A stretch of DNA of 64,000 nucleotides from Psychroserpens damuponensis (GCF_000826655.1 NZ_JXJO01000024.1:62001-126000), one strand, 5' to 3'. Counted from the stretch's first letter, positions 25,159 through 34,419 are shown. The notes: generated from the letters alone by a model not told the origin. Made by a program: numbers and translations.

Positions 25159-26271
25159 TCAATATTGCGCGAATTTTAACAACTTGGCTATAAATTTATA
25201 AGAATCAAAATCTGGAGTTGCTTGACTTATAGAATAAGAAATGATAGATTTTGTTTTAGGACAATACCCAATAAAGGTATTGTAAAAGCCAAAATGACCA
25301 TAGTAAACATCTTTATTTACTATAAATTCATAAACACCTAAACCATAGCGACTTTCATTTGGTTTTGTGAATTCTACTTTAATCATTTTAGATAATGATT
25401 CTTTAGTAATTATATCTCCATTAAAAAGTGCTTTTATAAATAGAGCTAAGTCATCATTAGTAGATACAAGCCCTCCTCCAGCCCAATCAAACGAGGTGTT
25501 CATCATAGAAAAATTAAAGTGTCCCACATACTGGTTTATTTGATTATTATTGGTTCTGGGATTTTCGTAATACTCGAAAAAAGTTTGCTTCATTTCTAAA
25601 GGATCTAATATTCTATTTCGTATCGACTGAGCTAATTTGGTATTATCAATCTTTTCGATGATTAAGCCTAATAACACATAATTAATATCAGAATAAAACC
25701 AACCTTCATTGGGTTTAAAATGTGGTTCAATGTTTAAATTGAATGTGTAATAAAGATCAATAATTGCTTTTGATGAATATTGTTTGTTTGAGTTATTAGT
25801 TAACATTTCAAAAAACGCCTCTTCTTTATCTGTAAAAATATCGGCTAATCCAGAACGATGTGATAATAACTGTTTTATTGTTATTTGATCTGCATATTTG
25901 ATTCCATTAAAATTATGCAGGTTTTCGAAATCTAAATAGTCTAAATCCTTTATGTACTTCGAAATACCATCGTCTAGCCGAAGTTTTCCTTCTTCTTGTA
26001 GCTGAAGAATAATGGTTGATACAAACAGTTTAGTGCTACTTGCAATTTTAAAAGAACTATACTTTGTAACTGTGTCACCATTTTCTCTGTTTTGCCCAAA
26101 TCCTTCATTGTAAACAAACCCATTAGACTCATTTTCTATATAAAGTAAAATACTATGAACAGGATGATCTGATAAATGGTTGATTTTAGCTGAAATGCTA
26201 CGACTAATAGAATCTGTTTGACTTATTACAATATTCGATATAAAAAATAAACTTAGTACTATTGTCCTCAT
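25159..26271 (-). CDS. serine hydrolase, class C beta-lactamase fold
   Basis: The 370-residue exported protein has a signal peptide (1-17, ending VISQ). The active-site SxxK is Ser78-Lys81 (SSTK), with YSDINY near residue 190 as the Tyr motif and a C-terminal YGHFGF that plays the KTG-like role. This is the PF00144 (beta-lactamase/DD-peptidase/esterase) family. Its start overlaps the stop of the DJ-1-family gene by 4 bp, so it is the final gene of the five-gene operon 30053-25159. Peptidoglycan-related or esterase substrates are both possible. Confidence 0.88.
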   Translation of the reverse strand: MRTIVLSLFFISNIVISQTDSISRSISAKINHLSDHPVHSILLYIENESNGFVYNEGFGQNRENGDTVTKYSSFKIASSTKLFVSTIILQLQEEGKLRLDDGISKYIKDLDYLDFENLHNFNGIKYADQITIKQLLSHRSGLADIFTDKEEAFFEMLTNNSNKQYSSKAIIDLYYTFNLNIEPHFKPNEGWFYSDINYVLLGLIIEKIDNTKLAQSIRNRILDPLEMKQTFFEYYENPRTNNNQINQYVGHFNFSMMNTSFDWAGGGLVSTNDDLALFIKALFNGDIITKESLSKMIKVEFTKPNESRYGLGVYEFIVNKDVYYGHFGFYNTFIGYCPKTKSIISYSISQATPDFDSYKFIAKLLKFAQY

Positions 26272-27368
26272 AATTTTTTGTTTTCTAGATCTTTAGCATG
26301 AGCCGCTAAACTAATCATATCATAACACTTACCTAAATCTCCTTTTAATACTGAAATAGCACTATGATTTATTATTATATGTCTAGAAATAGATTTTTGT
26401 TCTTCCTGAATCATCTGAGTTATTAATGTTTTAGCAGCTTTCTTTCCTTCTGTTTCATAAATATATAATACATGAACACCATGTTCCTCATCGGTTCGCT
26501 CTCTTTCTTTTGGTGCATAGCCTAATTGCTTCACCATAGTTTCTGCTAATGCCCAAACTGACCATGGATTTTGACCAGTTATTAAATTTCCATCATGACT
26601 TACCTTTTCTAAATACATGATGCCTTCATTAAATTTTGCACCTTCGGCTATCAATTTATCTTGTAATAAGAAAGGAAATATAGTTTCTGCTTTTGGTATT
26701 AATAATAACTCTTCATTATTAGTAAAGCTGCTTACTTGCTTATTTTTTAAAAATGGTTGTTCGTTTTCTAATTTCACATTTACTAATGCTGCTGGTCCAT
26801 GACATACTGCACCAATAACTTTATGAGCAGAATTGAAGTTTTTTATAAGGGCTTTAATATATGTATTATCAGGAAAATCAAACATAGCTCCTTTACCTCC
26901 CACAAAATAAACAGCTTTATAATCTTCTGGCACTATATGTTTTAAAGCTATTGAATTGTTTGTTTTTGTCTTTGCAATAGAGTCATTTAAAAATGCATAA
27001 TCAAATGGTCCCATATCATCATGGTCAATAACAACAGGTGGTTTTCCACCTAACGGACTTGCTATTTCTACATCAAAACCATTGGCTTGAAAAACATAAT
27101 ACGCTCTCGCCAACTCTGTAAGTTCATATCCTGTTGCTTTACCATTTACACTCATAGAGTCAGTGCTGGTTACGACAGCTAGTATTTTTCCGCGATAAGA
27201 AGGCACATCATTAATAATATATTCGATATCGTTTACATGACTATTACTAAGAGACATGTCATCTTTTGATAATAAACTTGAGATATACACACCTAGCAAA
27301 ACTATAGCAATTATAAAAATTGCTATGGTTGATAATATCCATTTTATAATTCTATATTTTTTAAACAT
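26268..27368 (-). CDS. membrane-anchored DJ-1/PfpI-family protein
   Basis: The protein is 366 residues from the ATG at 27368, which places an N-terminal membrane helix (about 9-31) near the start; an earlier in-frame ATG at 27392 adds eight charged residues. The DJ-1/PfpI domain (about 58-280) has the nucleophile elbow AVCHGPA with Cys189. Such proteins act as glyoxalases, deglycases or chaperone-like stress proteins. The roughly 90-residue C-terminal extension is unusual. It lies between an oxidoreductase and a serine hydrolase gene in the operon. Confidence 0.85.
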   Translation of the reverse strand: MFKKYRIIKWILSTIAIFIIAIVLLGVYISSLLSKDDMSLSNSHVNDIEYIINDVPSYRGKILAVVTSTDSMSVNGKATGYELTELARAYYVFQANGFDVEIASPLGGKPPVVIDHDDMGPFDYAFLNDSIAKTKTNNSIALKHIVPEDYKAVYFVGGKGAMFDFPDNTYIKALIKNFNSAHKVIGAVCHGPAALVNVKLENEQPFLKNKQVSSFTNNEELLLIPKAETIFPFLLQDKLIAEGAKFNEGIMYLEKVSHDGNLITGQNPWSVWALAETMVKQLGYAPKERERTDEEHGVHVLYIYETEGKKAAKTLITQMIQEEQKSISRHIIINHSAISVLKGDLGKCYDMISLAAHAKDLENKKL

Positions 27369-27424
27369 AATTGATTTTTTATTGGTGTTCAATAAACGAC
27401 TAAGAGAAAAAATGTCATAAAGGG

Positions 27425-28285
27425 TTATACATTCACGTTAAAAAAATAATACAATCTTCTAGATCCAAAACGTGGCGCAATATGATCTTCGGCCATTAGT
27501 GTTAAAAAAAATTCAATGGGACCATATGTTTTGGATGATGTAAATGTTCGTAATGTCCAAATTGTAAACCGCCTTATCCAATCTGGTAAGTGCACTATTT
27601 TTATTGGCTTTTGTAAAGCATCTAAAGCCATCTCTCCTATTTCATTTAAGGTTAAAACATCAGGACCTCCAACTATAATTTCTTTATTATTTGTGTTAAT
27701 GGCTTGTAAGCACACAATGGATAAATCTTCTCCATGGATAGGATTAAACTTTTGTTCACCATTCCCAAAAAGGTATATTTTGCCTCGTTTTGCCATGTCT
27801 AAAAAGTCTTTCATATCTGAGAAAAACCCATTTGGCCTTATGACTGTATAATCTAACCCAGAGGTTTTTAAGGTATCTACAAACTTTTCTTTTGCCTCAA
27901 AAATTTTAAGATGTCTGTACTTGTCTCCATTGATAGCAGAAACATAAATAAATTTCTTTACTCCTGATCTTTTTGCTTCGTTTAATAAGTTTAAATTCGC
28001 TTGATAATCGACATCCATATAGGTTAAACCATCTTTTTGCCTTGTAATACCAACAGTAGAAATAACTGTAGTAACTCCCTCACAAATACCTGTGAGCGTC
28101 TCTGGTTTTGTGACTTCAGCTTTTATTATTTTAACCGTTTTACTATGAAGCTTGTTTAATTTTTTAATAGATCTTGCAATAAGTTTAGTATTGTAGTTTT
28201 CTTGAACTAAAGCATGAGCTATAAAACCACCTAAATAGCCTGTTGCTCCTGCAAGTAAAACGGTTTGTGATTGCGTTATATGCAT
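27425..28285 (-). CDS. NmrA-like NAD(P)-binding oxidoreductase
   Basis: The 286-residue protein has nucleotide-binding motif GATGYLGG (13-20), YVSAINGDKYRHL near 125-137 and IRPNGFF near 160. It is of the atypical SDR/NmrA type and is longer than, and distinct from, the 241-residue paralogue pair elsewhere in the window. It starts 10 bp after the beta-barrel gene and belongs to the five-gene minus operon. The cofactor is probably NADP(H), and the substrate is unknown. Confidence 0.87.
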   Translation of the reverse strand: MHITQSQTVLLAGATGYLGGFIAHALVQENYNTKLIARSIKKLNKLHSKTVKIIKAEVTKPETLTGICEGVTTVISTVGITRQKDGLTYMDVDYQANLNLLNEAKRSGVKKFIYVSAINGDKYRHLKIFEAKEKFVDTLKTSGLDYTVIRPNGFFSDMKDFLDMAKRGKIYLFGNGEQKFNPIHGEDLSIVCLQAINTNNKEIIVGGPDVLTLNEIGEMALDALQKPIKIVHLPDWIRRFTIWTLRTFTSSKTYGPIEFFLTLMAEDHIAPRFGSRRLYYFFNVNV

Positions 28286-28295
28286 CTTATAAAAA

Positions 28296-28898
28296 TTATA
28301 ACCAACTAAAGCCTAGTCCTATATTAAAGGTTACGGCATCTCTATGTGCATCTCCTTCTAAAAAAGTACGACCAAGAACTAACTTAGACTGTATATTTAA
28401 TGCAAAATTTTTCTTTTTGTAAATTTCATAACCTGTACTTCCCATGATAGCACATCCAAAATTCCAATCGTCATTTAGGTCGTCTTTAATATCATAAAGT
28501 GCTGGCGAATCTATTGCTAAACCAATTCCACCATGAAGCCACCAACGCTCTTTTACCCAATATTGTAATGATGGGATAAAACCACCAAAATGTCTATCGT
28601 TACCCTGAAATTCGTATATCATACCTGGTAATACTGCTGTTATTGCAAGTTTTTCATTTAACATGTAGCCAAACTTTAAATCAGGAAAAGTGAACGTTCC
28701 TTGAGCGTCATCAAAAGTTTGAATACCAGCACTATCTTCTATACTGATTATACCAGTACCTAAACTAAATTCGAAGATAAAGCCATCTCGTTGGATTTCT
28801 GATTCTAAATTTTCACTTTGTGCATATGTTATGCTAGATGTTAATGCAATGGCGATACAAGCCATTTTTAACATCATTTGTTTTTTAATTGATTGCAT
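28296..28898 (-). CDS. secreted beta-barrel-like protein (paralogue 1)
   Basis: The 200-residue protein has a signal peptide (about 1-26, ending TYAQ) followed by strands typical of a small outer-membrane barrel or lipocalin-like fold, with FGGFIPSLQYWVKERWW near 105 and a C-terminal GLGFSWL ending in an aromatic segment. The 33126-33728 product is a close paralogue along its entire length. I do not recognise a named family. It is second in the operon, between a serine hydrolase and an oxidoreductase. Confidence 0.75.
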   Translation of the reverse strand: MQSIKKQMMLKMACIAIALTSSITYAQSENLESEIQRDGFIFEFSLGTGIISIEDSAGIQTFDDAQGTFTFPDLKFGYMLNEKLAITAVLPGMIYEFQGNDRHFGGFIPSLQYWVKERWWLHGGIGLAIDSPALYDIKDDLNDDWNFGCAIMGSTGYEIYKKKNFALNIQSKLVLGRTFLEGDAHRDAVTFNIGLGFSWL

Positions 28899-28919
28899 GA
28901 TTTTTTTGTTTTTTGGTCG

Positions 28920-30053
28920 TTAAATTGATGATTTTAATTCGTGAGTTAAAAGTTGCTGAATAATAGTGCTTCGTTGTGTACCAGTATCGTCTTGATGATT
29001 ACTTAATAGTACAATTATAGCATCATGTTCTGGCACAAAACCAATCATAGACCAATAGCCATTAATATCTCCTCCATGCCAATACATTGTTGTATTTTCT
29101 TCTTGTGTAGTAAACCAACCTAAACCGAAATCTAGAAATCCGCTTGGTACATTTTGAGCAAATATTTCGTTTTTTTCAGCGTCTGTGAACCAATTATCTT
29201 TTACTGCATGTGTCCATGTTTCCATATCTCTTGGTGAACTACTAACGTCGCCTACACCAAATGCAATAGACATAGGATACGTGCTATTTACATTTCCGTA
29301 GTTATAACCTTGAGCGTGAGCAGCAGTATTAATACTGTTACTACCTTTATGAGTATCTGTCATGCTTAACGGTATAAAAATGTTTTGCTCAATATAGTCG
29401 TGGTAAGACATTTGAGACAAATTTTGTATCAATAAAGCTGCAATAAGAAAATTTGAATTGCTGTATTCTTTGCTAGCACCTGGTGCAAAGTTGAGACCAT
29501 TTTGAGCAATCATTTCAATAATTACGTCGTATATATCTTCTTCATCTAGGTTTGCACCTTGTTCGTGAGCATCTTCAACTACAAATTGGTAGTCTGGAAT
29601 ACCAGATTGATGGGATAATAAATGAGCAATTGTGATTTGATTTCCGTTTGGAAATTCGTCATCAAATTCATTTAAAGTTTGATTGAGATTATTTATTAAA
29701 CCATCGCGCTTTAATTGCATAATAGCAGCAGCTGTTAATGTTTTAGTTACTGAACCTATGCGATAATTGAGATCATAACTTTGAGGCATATCAGTACTTA
29801 CATTTGCTAGCCCAAAACCTTGACGTACTAAGTCATTTCCGTTTTTAGTTACAATGGCATAACCGTTAAAACCGACATTAGTTAATACGTCTTCAATATT
29901 TGAATGAGTATTGATTAATGCGTTGTCATCATCATTAGAACATGATAATAAAAGTGTTGTAATTGTAAATAAAACTAATAACATAGTTTGGTTTACAATT
30001 TTAGTTAGGCTTTTATAGTTGTTGTTTTTGTGTTTTTGATTTACCGAATTCAT
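28920..30053 (-). CDS. serine hydrolase lipoprotein, class C beta-lactamase fold
   Basis: The 377-residue protein has a lipoprotein signal after a basic N-terminus (Cys38 in LLLSCSNDDD). SxxK is Ser101-Lys104 (SVTK), the Tyr motif is YSNSNF near 197, and a YWHGGDINGY segment near the C-terminus replaces KTG. This is the PF00144 family, close to D-aminopeptidase/DD-carboxypeptidase-like esterases. It is the first gene of the minus operon ending at 25159, about 70-95 bp below two abutting palindromes (30125-30147). Confidence 0.88.
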   Translation of the reverse strand: MNSVNQKHKNNNYKSLTKIVNQTMLLVLFTITTLLLSCSNDDDNALINTHSNIEDVLTNVGFNGYAIVTKNGNDLVRQGFGLANVSTDMPQSYDLNYRIGSVTKTLTAAAIMQLKRDGLINNLNQTLNEFDDEFPNGNQITIAHLLSHQSGIPDYQFVVEDAHEQGANLDEEDIYDVIIEMIAQNGLNFAPGASKEYSNSNFLIAALLIQNLSQMSYHDYIEQNIFIPLSMTDTHKGSNSINTAAHAQGYNYGNVNSTYPMSIAFGVGDVSSSPRDMETWTHAVKDNWFTDAEKNEIFAQNVPSGFLDFGLGWFTTQEENTTMYWHGGDINGYWSMIGFVPEHDAIIVLLSNHQDDTGTQRSTIIQQLLTHELKSSI

Positions 30054-30124
30054 TAGTGAATGTTTTTTAATTGATTATTTGTATGAGTTTACAAATTTGA
30101 GGATTAAGATCTCTCCAATCGTCC

Positions 30125-30147
30125 GAAATTATAATTTCGAACGTTCG
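30125..30147. promoter_or_regulatory. two abutting perfect palindromes upstream of serine hydrolase operon
   Basis: GAAATTATAATTTC (30125-30138) and CGAACGTTCG (30138-30147) are each perfect palindromes sharing one base, inside a larger TCCGAA...TTCGGA inverted repeat. They lie just upstream of a TTG and CAAATTTG promoter-like pair for the operon starting at 30053. They are a probable operator for the neighbouring regulator 30245-32032 or another factor. Confidence 0.5.
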
Positions 30148-30244
30148 GAATTATTTCTTAAAATTGTTAGTGAGATGGTGTACAAATTAGCCTGCAAATG
30201 GGATAAATGCCTTAACAGAAAATTAGATAAAGAAAGTAATAAAA

Positions 30245-32032
30245 TTAGTTACTATGTGATTTAACCCACTGACTTGGCGTAATGCCTTCTGCTTTTTTAA
30301 AATATGTATTAAATACACTTTTAGAGTTAAAACCAGAGTCATAGGCTAGCCCTAAAAGCGTTATGTGTTTGAACCTGGGATTGAGAGCAATGGTTTTAAA
30401 ATGAAGAAGTCTAAACTGATTAATATAATCGTTGAAGTTTTTATTAAATTCCGCATTTAGCAACCAAGATAATTTATTAGGATGTAATGCTATGCTATTA
30501 CCAAGATCTCTTAGAGAAAGATTAGGGTTTAAGTAGGGTTTAGTGTTTTTAATAAAATCTATTAATGCTATTTTATACTTGCTAATTTCGGTAGCATTTA
30601 AGGGTTTTGAGTTTTCCTTTTGTACTTTAATTGAAAGCTCTTTTTTATTAGGCTCATATCCTGATGAGATCACCTCGTTTTTGATTAGTTGAAATTGTGG
30701 GTGTTGTCGTAGAGGTTCTAAAAAAGGATCTAGTTGAAAATTGACTAACTGCCCTATCTTCAGTTTAATTTTATTTTCAAAAACATGAAGTGCTTTTTCT
30801 ATTTTACCAGAATATACTAGTAAATAAAACTGCCAAGGATAAACATTTTTAAAACGCTCATTAATTTTAAAAACATTGGTATCAATATCAATAATTTGTT
30901 GTTCGTCATTGAAGAGACTAAATAGAATTTCACACACTTTAGGACTGATAAGTTGTGGCATTGTTGCTATATAATTTCTAAATTTTGAAGTGTCATTTAG
31001 TAATATAAAGCAAGCCAATTTAGTCTCGATTGCTAACGTGAAATTAGGATCAATTTTCAAGCATTCGTCTAAATAGATTAGGGCTTTAGTGTATTCTTTT
31101 TTTAAAAAATATACATTCCCTTTTGTAAAATGATGATTAGGTGACAATGGACTAATTTCTATAGCTTTATTGATATTTAACAGGGCTTTATCTAGTTGAT
31201 TTGTTGCCATGTAAATTTCTGATATCCCTTCATAGGCTATAGCATAACTTGGGTTTAGAAGTAATGTTTTTTTTAGAAAAACTATTCCTTTAGAATAATT
31301 CCAATCATTCCAAAAGCTCAATGAAGATTTAGAAAAATAGGCTAAGTAAGACGTAGAATTTATGTCTAAACCAATATTTAAATAGCGCCTTGCCAATTGC
31401 TCTCCTTCCTTTTTGTCTATAAAACCCCAACTTGATAAAATGCCATAGGATCTACTTAATGCAAAATAGGCATCATAAAAATTTTGATCTATTTCTATAC
31501 TTTGTTTATAGCAATTTATAGCTTTTATATAATCTTCTAACGCCCAATTAAGTTGATAAGCTCTACCTTTTAAATACAATTTATAAGCATTAATATTTTT
31601 AGTACCAATGATAGAGATGTGCTTAGAAATATCTAAATGGCCAAAATTTTCTCGTATTTGTTCTGCTATAATTAGACTTATTTCGTCTTGTAATTCAAAT
31701 ATATCATCTAGTTTTCTATCAAAATTTTGAGACCAAACTTGAAAACCATCATTTGTACGTATCAATTGAATAGTAATACGAATTCTATTATTAAATATTC
31801 TAATACTCCCCTCAAGAACTGTAGCTACACTTAATTGATTACCGATATGTCTAACATCAATATTTCTGTTTTTAAAAGCAAAAGAAGAGGTTCTTGCTAT
31901 AACTTTTAAACCTTTTACTTTTGTTAATGCATTAATTATTTCTTCTGTAATACCATCACAAAAATAATCGTTATCAATATCATTACTCATATTGACAAAG
32001 GGTAAAACTGCTATAGATTTTTGGTTAATCAA
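30245..32032 (-). CDS. TolB-like/TPR/AraC-type fusion regulator
   Basis: The 595-residue protein shows three parts. Residues 1-130 hold a TolB-like (adenylate-cyclase-associated) domain beginning SIAVLPFVNMS and containing ITEEIINALTKV and VLEGSIR. Residues about 155-350 hold TPR repeats (for example AYFALSRSYGIL and AYEGISEIYMA). The C-terminal 100 residues form an AraC-type double helix-turn-helix with LRDLGNSIALHPNKLSWLLN and ITPSQWVKS. No membrane segment is seen, so it is a cytoplasmic one-component regulator. The downstream serine hydrolase operon, with palindromes in its promoter, is the likely target. Confidence 0.86.
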   Translation of the reverse strand: MINQKSIAVLPFVNMSNDIDNDYFCDGITEEIINALTKVKGLKVIARTSSFAFKNRNIDVRHIGNQLSVATVLEGSIRIFNNRIRITIQLIRTNDGFQVWSQNFDRKLDDIFELQDEISLIIAEQIRENFGHLDISKHISIIGTKNINAYKLYLKGRAYQLNWALEDYIKAINCYKQSIEIDQNFYDAYFALSRSYGILSSWGFIDKKEGEQLARRYLNIGLDINSTSYLAYFSKSSLSFWNDWNYSKGIVFLKKTLLLNPSYAIAYEGISEIYMATNQLDKALLNINKAIEISPLSPNHHFTKGNVYFLKKEYTKALIYLDECLKIDPNFTLAIETKLACFILLNDTSKFRNYIATMPQLISPKVCEILFSLFNDEQQIIDIDTNVFKINERFKNVYPWQFYLLVYSGKIEKALHVFENKIKLKIGQLVNFQLDPFLEPLRQHPQFQLIKNEVISSGYEPNKKELSIKVQKENSKPLNATEISKYKIALIDFIKNTKPYLNPNLSLRDLGNSIALHPNKLSWLLNAEFNKNFNDYINQFRLLHFKTIALNPRFKHITLLGLAYDSGFNSKSVFNTYFKKAEGITPSQWVKSHSN

Positions 32033-32125
32033 GGTTTTGGTTGCTAAAAGAAATGTAAAAGTATAATAAAATTAGAAGACATCCTGTTAAGTCTCTATAC
32101 AGTACATCTTTACACACACATTTTT

Positions 32126-32989
32126 TTACTCTTTATTAGTACTATTCAAAATAGCTTCTTCTATCGCTGAAAAGTCATTCACACTTGGTACATGCTTAGA
32201 ACTCTTTAATAATACTACCTTTTTTAAAGATGGAAATATTTTTTTTGCTCTTTTTATTAGTTTTCTCCCAGGAAACATGATGTCTTTTTCGGCAGCAAAG
32301 ATGGTAATTGGTGTATCTATATTTTGCGCTTTTCTTTGGGATATGACTGGCAATGGTGAAAAATCCATATTACAATGTTCAAAAGTGCTTGCTAAAAAGT
32401 TAGTGGCAAATTCATCGTATTCAGAAAACAATGCATGCATTACTTTTTTGATATGCATCTTATTATTTGTTTTAATGAATTTTTTTAAGGGTATAAACAT
32501 TTTCCATAAGTTTAGAAATGGATTCCCATTTACGATATAAACTGGTGCGATAAGGAAGACTTCTTTTATTTGAATTTGACTAAACTCCAGCGCCTTAAGG
32601 CTAATGAGTCCGCCAAATGAAAACCCTACTAAAGTGACATTTGTTAAACCTAGCTTAATGATAACTTCTAATAACCACTGCCCATAATCTAAGGTTTTCA
32701 TGTCTAAACGATGTTCGTCACTTTTATTAGGTTGCGCTAGAACGTCTATAGCAAAGACCTGATATTGTTTTGAGAGTTTTGGAAATGATTCTAATATTAA
32801 TGGAGCGCAACCACCAGTGCCATGAATGAGGACTAAAGGTGGTTGGCTATCATTACCATTTATGATGACATTGGTATTACCAAATTTGGTTTTTACTTGT
32901 GCGTCTTGATATGGTATATTAAGTTGTTGAAGTTTTTGATCATAAAGCGCTAAGATTTGTGCTTTTCCCTCCTTTGATTTGTAAAACAT
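32126..32989 (-). CDS. alpha/beta hydrolase (complete paralogue)
   Basis: The 287-residue protein has HGTGG (56-60), GFSFGG with Ser124, Asp236 in AEKD and His266 in SSKHVPS, a complete Ser-Asp-His triad. It is a close paralogue of the truncated gene at 1-723. No signal peptide is seen, so it is probably cytoplasmic. Its leader holds seven copies of a 7-bp repeat (33006-33060), only 16 bp from the ATG, whereas the paralogue has two. Expression may therefore depend on repeat number. The substrate is unknown. Confidence 0.9.
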   Translation of the reverse strand: MFYKSKEGKAQILALYDQKLQQLNIPYQDAQVKTKFGNTNVIINGNDSQPPLVLIHGTGGCAPLILESFPKLSKQYQVFAIDVLAQPNKSDEHRLDMKTLDYGQWLLEVIIKLGLTNVTLVGFSFGGLISLKALEFSQIQIKEVFLIAPVYIVNGNPFLNLWKMFIPLKKFIKTNNKMHIKKVMHALFSEYDEFATNFLASTFEHCNMDFSPLPVISQRKAQNIDTPITIFAAEKDIMFPGRKLIKRAKKIFPSLKKVVLLKSSKHVPSVNDFSAIEEAILNSTNKE

Positions 32990-33005
32990 AAAATGATCGT
33001 TTTTT

Positions 33006-33060
33006 GATTGATGATTGATGATTGATGATTGATGATTGATGATTGATGATTGATGATTGA
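33006..33060 (-). repeat. heptanucleotide tandem repeat (ATGATTG)7 in hydrolase leader
   Basis: Seven perfect, uninterrupted ATGATTG units (33011-33059) follow a partial unit GATTG and precede the start codon at 32989 by about 20 bp. The sequence is in the expected untranslated leader. There are no spacers, so this is not a CRISPR array. Confidence 0.95.
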
Positions 33061-33125
33061 ATATGTATATAACGATTAAAGGTTATGATTTGTAACACAA
33101 TAGTTATTATATTTTAGAATAAAGT

Positions 33126-33728
33126 TTATAACCAACTAAAGCCTAACCCTACATTAAAGATTACTGCATCTCTATGTGCATCTCCACCTAAAGACGTACG
33201 ACCTAGAATTAATTTAGACTGAACATTAAGTGCGAAGTTTTTCTTTTTGTATATTTCGTAACCTGTACTTGTCATGACGGTACAACCAAAGTTCCAATTG
33301 TCATTTACATCGTCTTTAATATCGTATAATGCTGGTGAGTCTATTGCTAAACCTATTCCACCATGAATCCACCATCTATCTTTAACCCAATATTGTACAG
33401 AAGGAATAAAACCACCAAAATGCCTGTCGTTATCCTTAAATTCGTAGATATTTCCAGGTAAAGATACTGTAAGTGCCAGTTTTTTATTTAACATATAGCC
33501 CAACTTTAAATCTGGAAAAACGAAGGTCCCTTGGGATTTATCGAACGTTTGAACACCTGCACTATCTTCAATACTAATTAAGCCTCCACCTACTACGAAT
33601 TCTATAATAAAACCCTCTCTTTGTGAGGTTGGTTCTAGATTTGTGTTTTGTGCATTCGTTGTACTTGAGCCAAAAGCAAAGGTGATACATGCTATTTTTA
33701 ATAAAATTTGTTTTTTGATTGTTGTCAT
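33126..33728 (-). CDS. secreted beta-barrel-like protein (paralogue 2)
   Basis: The 200-residue protein has a signal peptide ending TNAQ, a GGFIPSVQYWVKDRWW segment and a C-terminal GLGFSWL, matching 28296-28898 along the full length. Conservation is strong in the C-terminal two thirds and weaker in the signal peptide. The family is not recognised; it is probably an outer-membrane or periplasmic beta protein. It lies upstream of the alpha/beta hydrolase gene on the same strand, 136 bp away, across the repeat. Confidence 0.75.
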   Translation of the reverse strand: MTTIKKQILLKIACITFAFGSSTTNAQNTNLEPTSQREGFIIEFVVGGGLISIEDSAGVQTFDKSQGTFVFPDLKLGYMLNKKLALTVSLPGNIYEFKDNDRHFGGFIPSVQYWVKDRWWIHGGIGLAIDSPALYDIKDDVNDNWNFGCTVMTSTGYEIYKKKNFALNVQSKLILGRTSLGGDAHRDAVIFNVGLGFSWL

Positions 33729-33966
33729 TTAATTGATTTTTTTGATTAATGATGATATTATTTTGAGTCCAAATATCTTATGAAAATTTGTTGATTATGA
33801 AGTAAAATATCTGAACTGTTTATTTACAATGATGAATTGTAGATTATTTACAAGGTTTTATATGATTTCATGTATTCATTTTAGGCAGATTTGTAAGTTA
33901 TCGAAAACTAATCGGCAATTCGCTTAACATGAATAGCATGACTTTTTTAGTTTCTGTTCAATTGAT

Positions 33967-34419
33967 TTACAGCATATTTCCGTTTGCTTGGGCTTGAGCA
34001 TCTTTACGACGACCAACAAAAGCACCAATAAACAAGCCTGTACAAATTCCGAAGGAAATCCCTAACGACTTTTCGAAATACTGACCTAGTAAAACTCCAG
34101 CAACGACACCAAATAATATTCCTAAGCTTACACTTAACTTAGTGTAGTAGTCTTTGGTAGTTAAGGAGAGGTTTTCCTTTAAATGCTTTTCAAATTTAAT
34201 GAGTGCTTTTTTATAAAACTTTTTTCTGTTCTCTGGATTTGAATTAATGTTTAAATTCTCAAGTTTTGTTGTTATGGCTTGCATTTCATCTTGTGAAAGT
34301 GCCCTATGCTTTAATGCTTTTAGAATATGAAGAAATTTCTCGTATATATTAATTTCAGACTTAGTAGTTGCTTTTGTTTTTAAACTTTCAAAAGTGTTAT
34401 GTGCTTCTTGTAGTGTCAT
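33967..34419 (-). CDS. membrane protein of unknown function in ECF sigma region
   Basis: The 150-residue protein has a helical, charged N-terminal 100 residues and then two glycine-rich membrane segments (about 106-124 and 126-141, with GILFGVVAGVLLGQYF and FGICTGLFIGAFVG), like a glycine-zipper hairpin. The family is not recognised. Its promoter (34438-34467) has the same TGTAATA / GCCACTAACC elements and spacing as the ECF sigma gene itself, so it is a predicted target of that sigma factor. Confidence 0.7.
   Translation of the reverse strand: MTLQEAHNTFESLKTKATTKSEINIYEKFLHILKALKHRALSQDEMQAITTKLENLNINSNPENRKKFYKKALIKFEKHLKENLSLTTKDYYTKLSVSLGILFGVVAGVLLGQYFEKSLGISFGICTGLFIGAFVGRRKDAQAQANGNML

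Noticed and set aside
33006-33060. CRISPR-like direct repeats
   Set aside because: The unit is 7 bp and repeats head-to-tail with no spacers; it is a simple tandem repeat.
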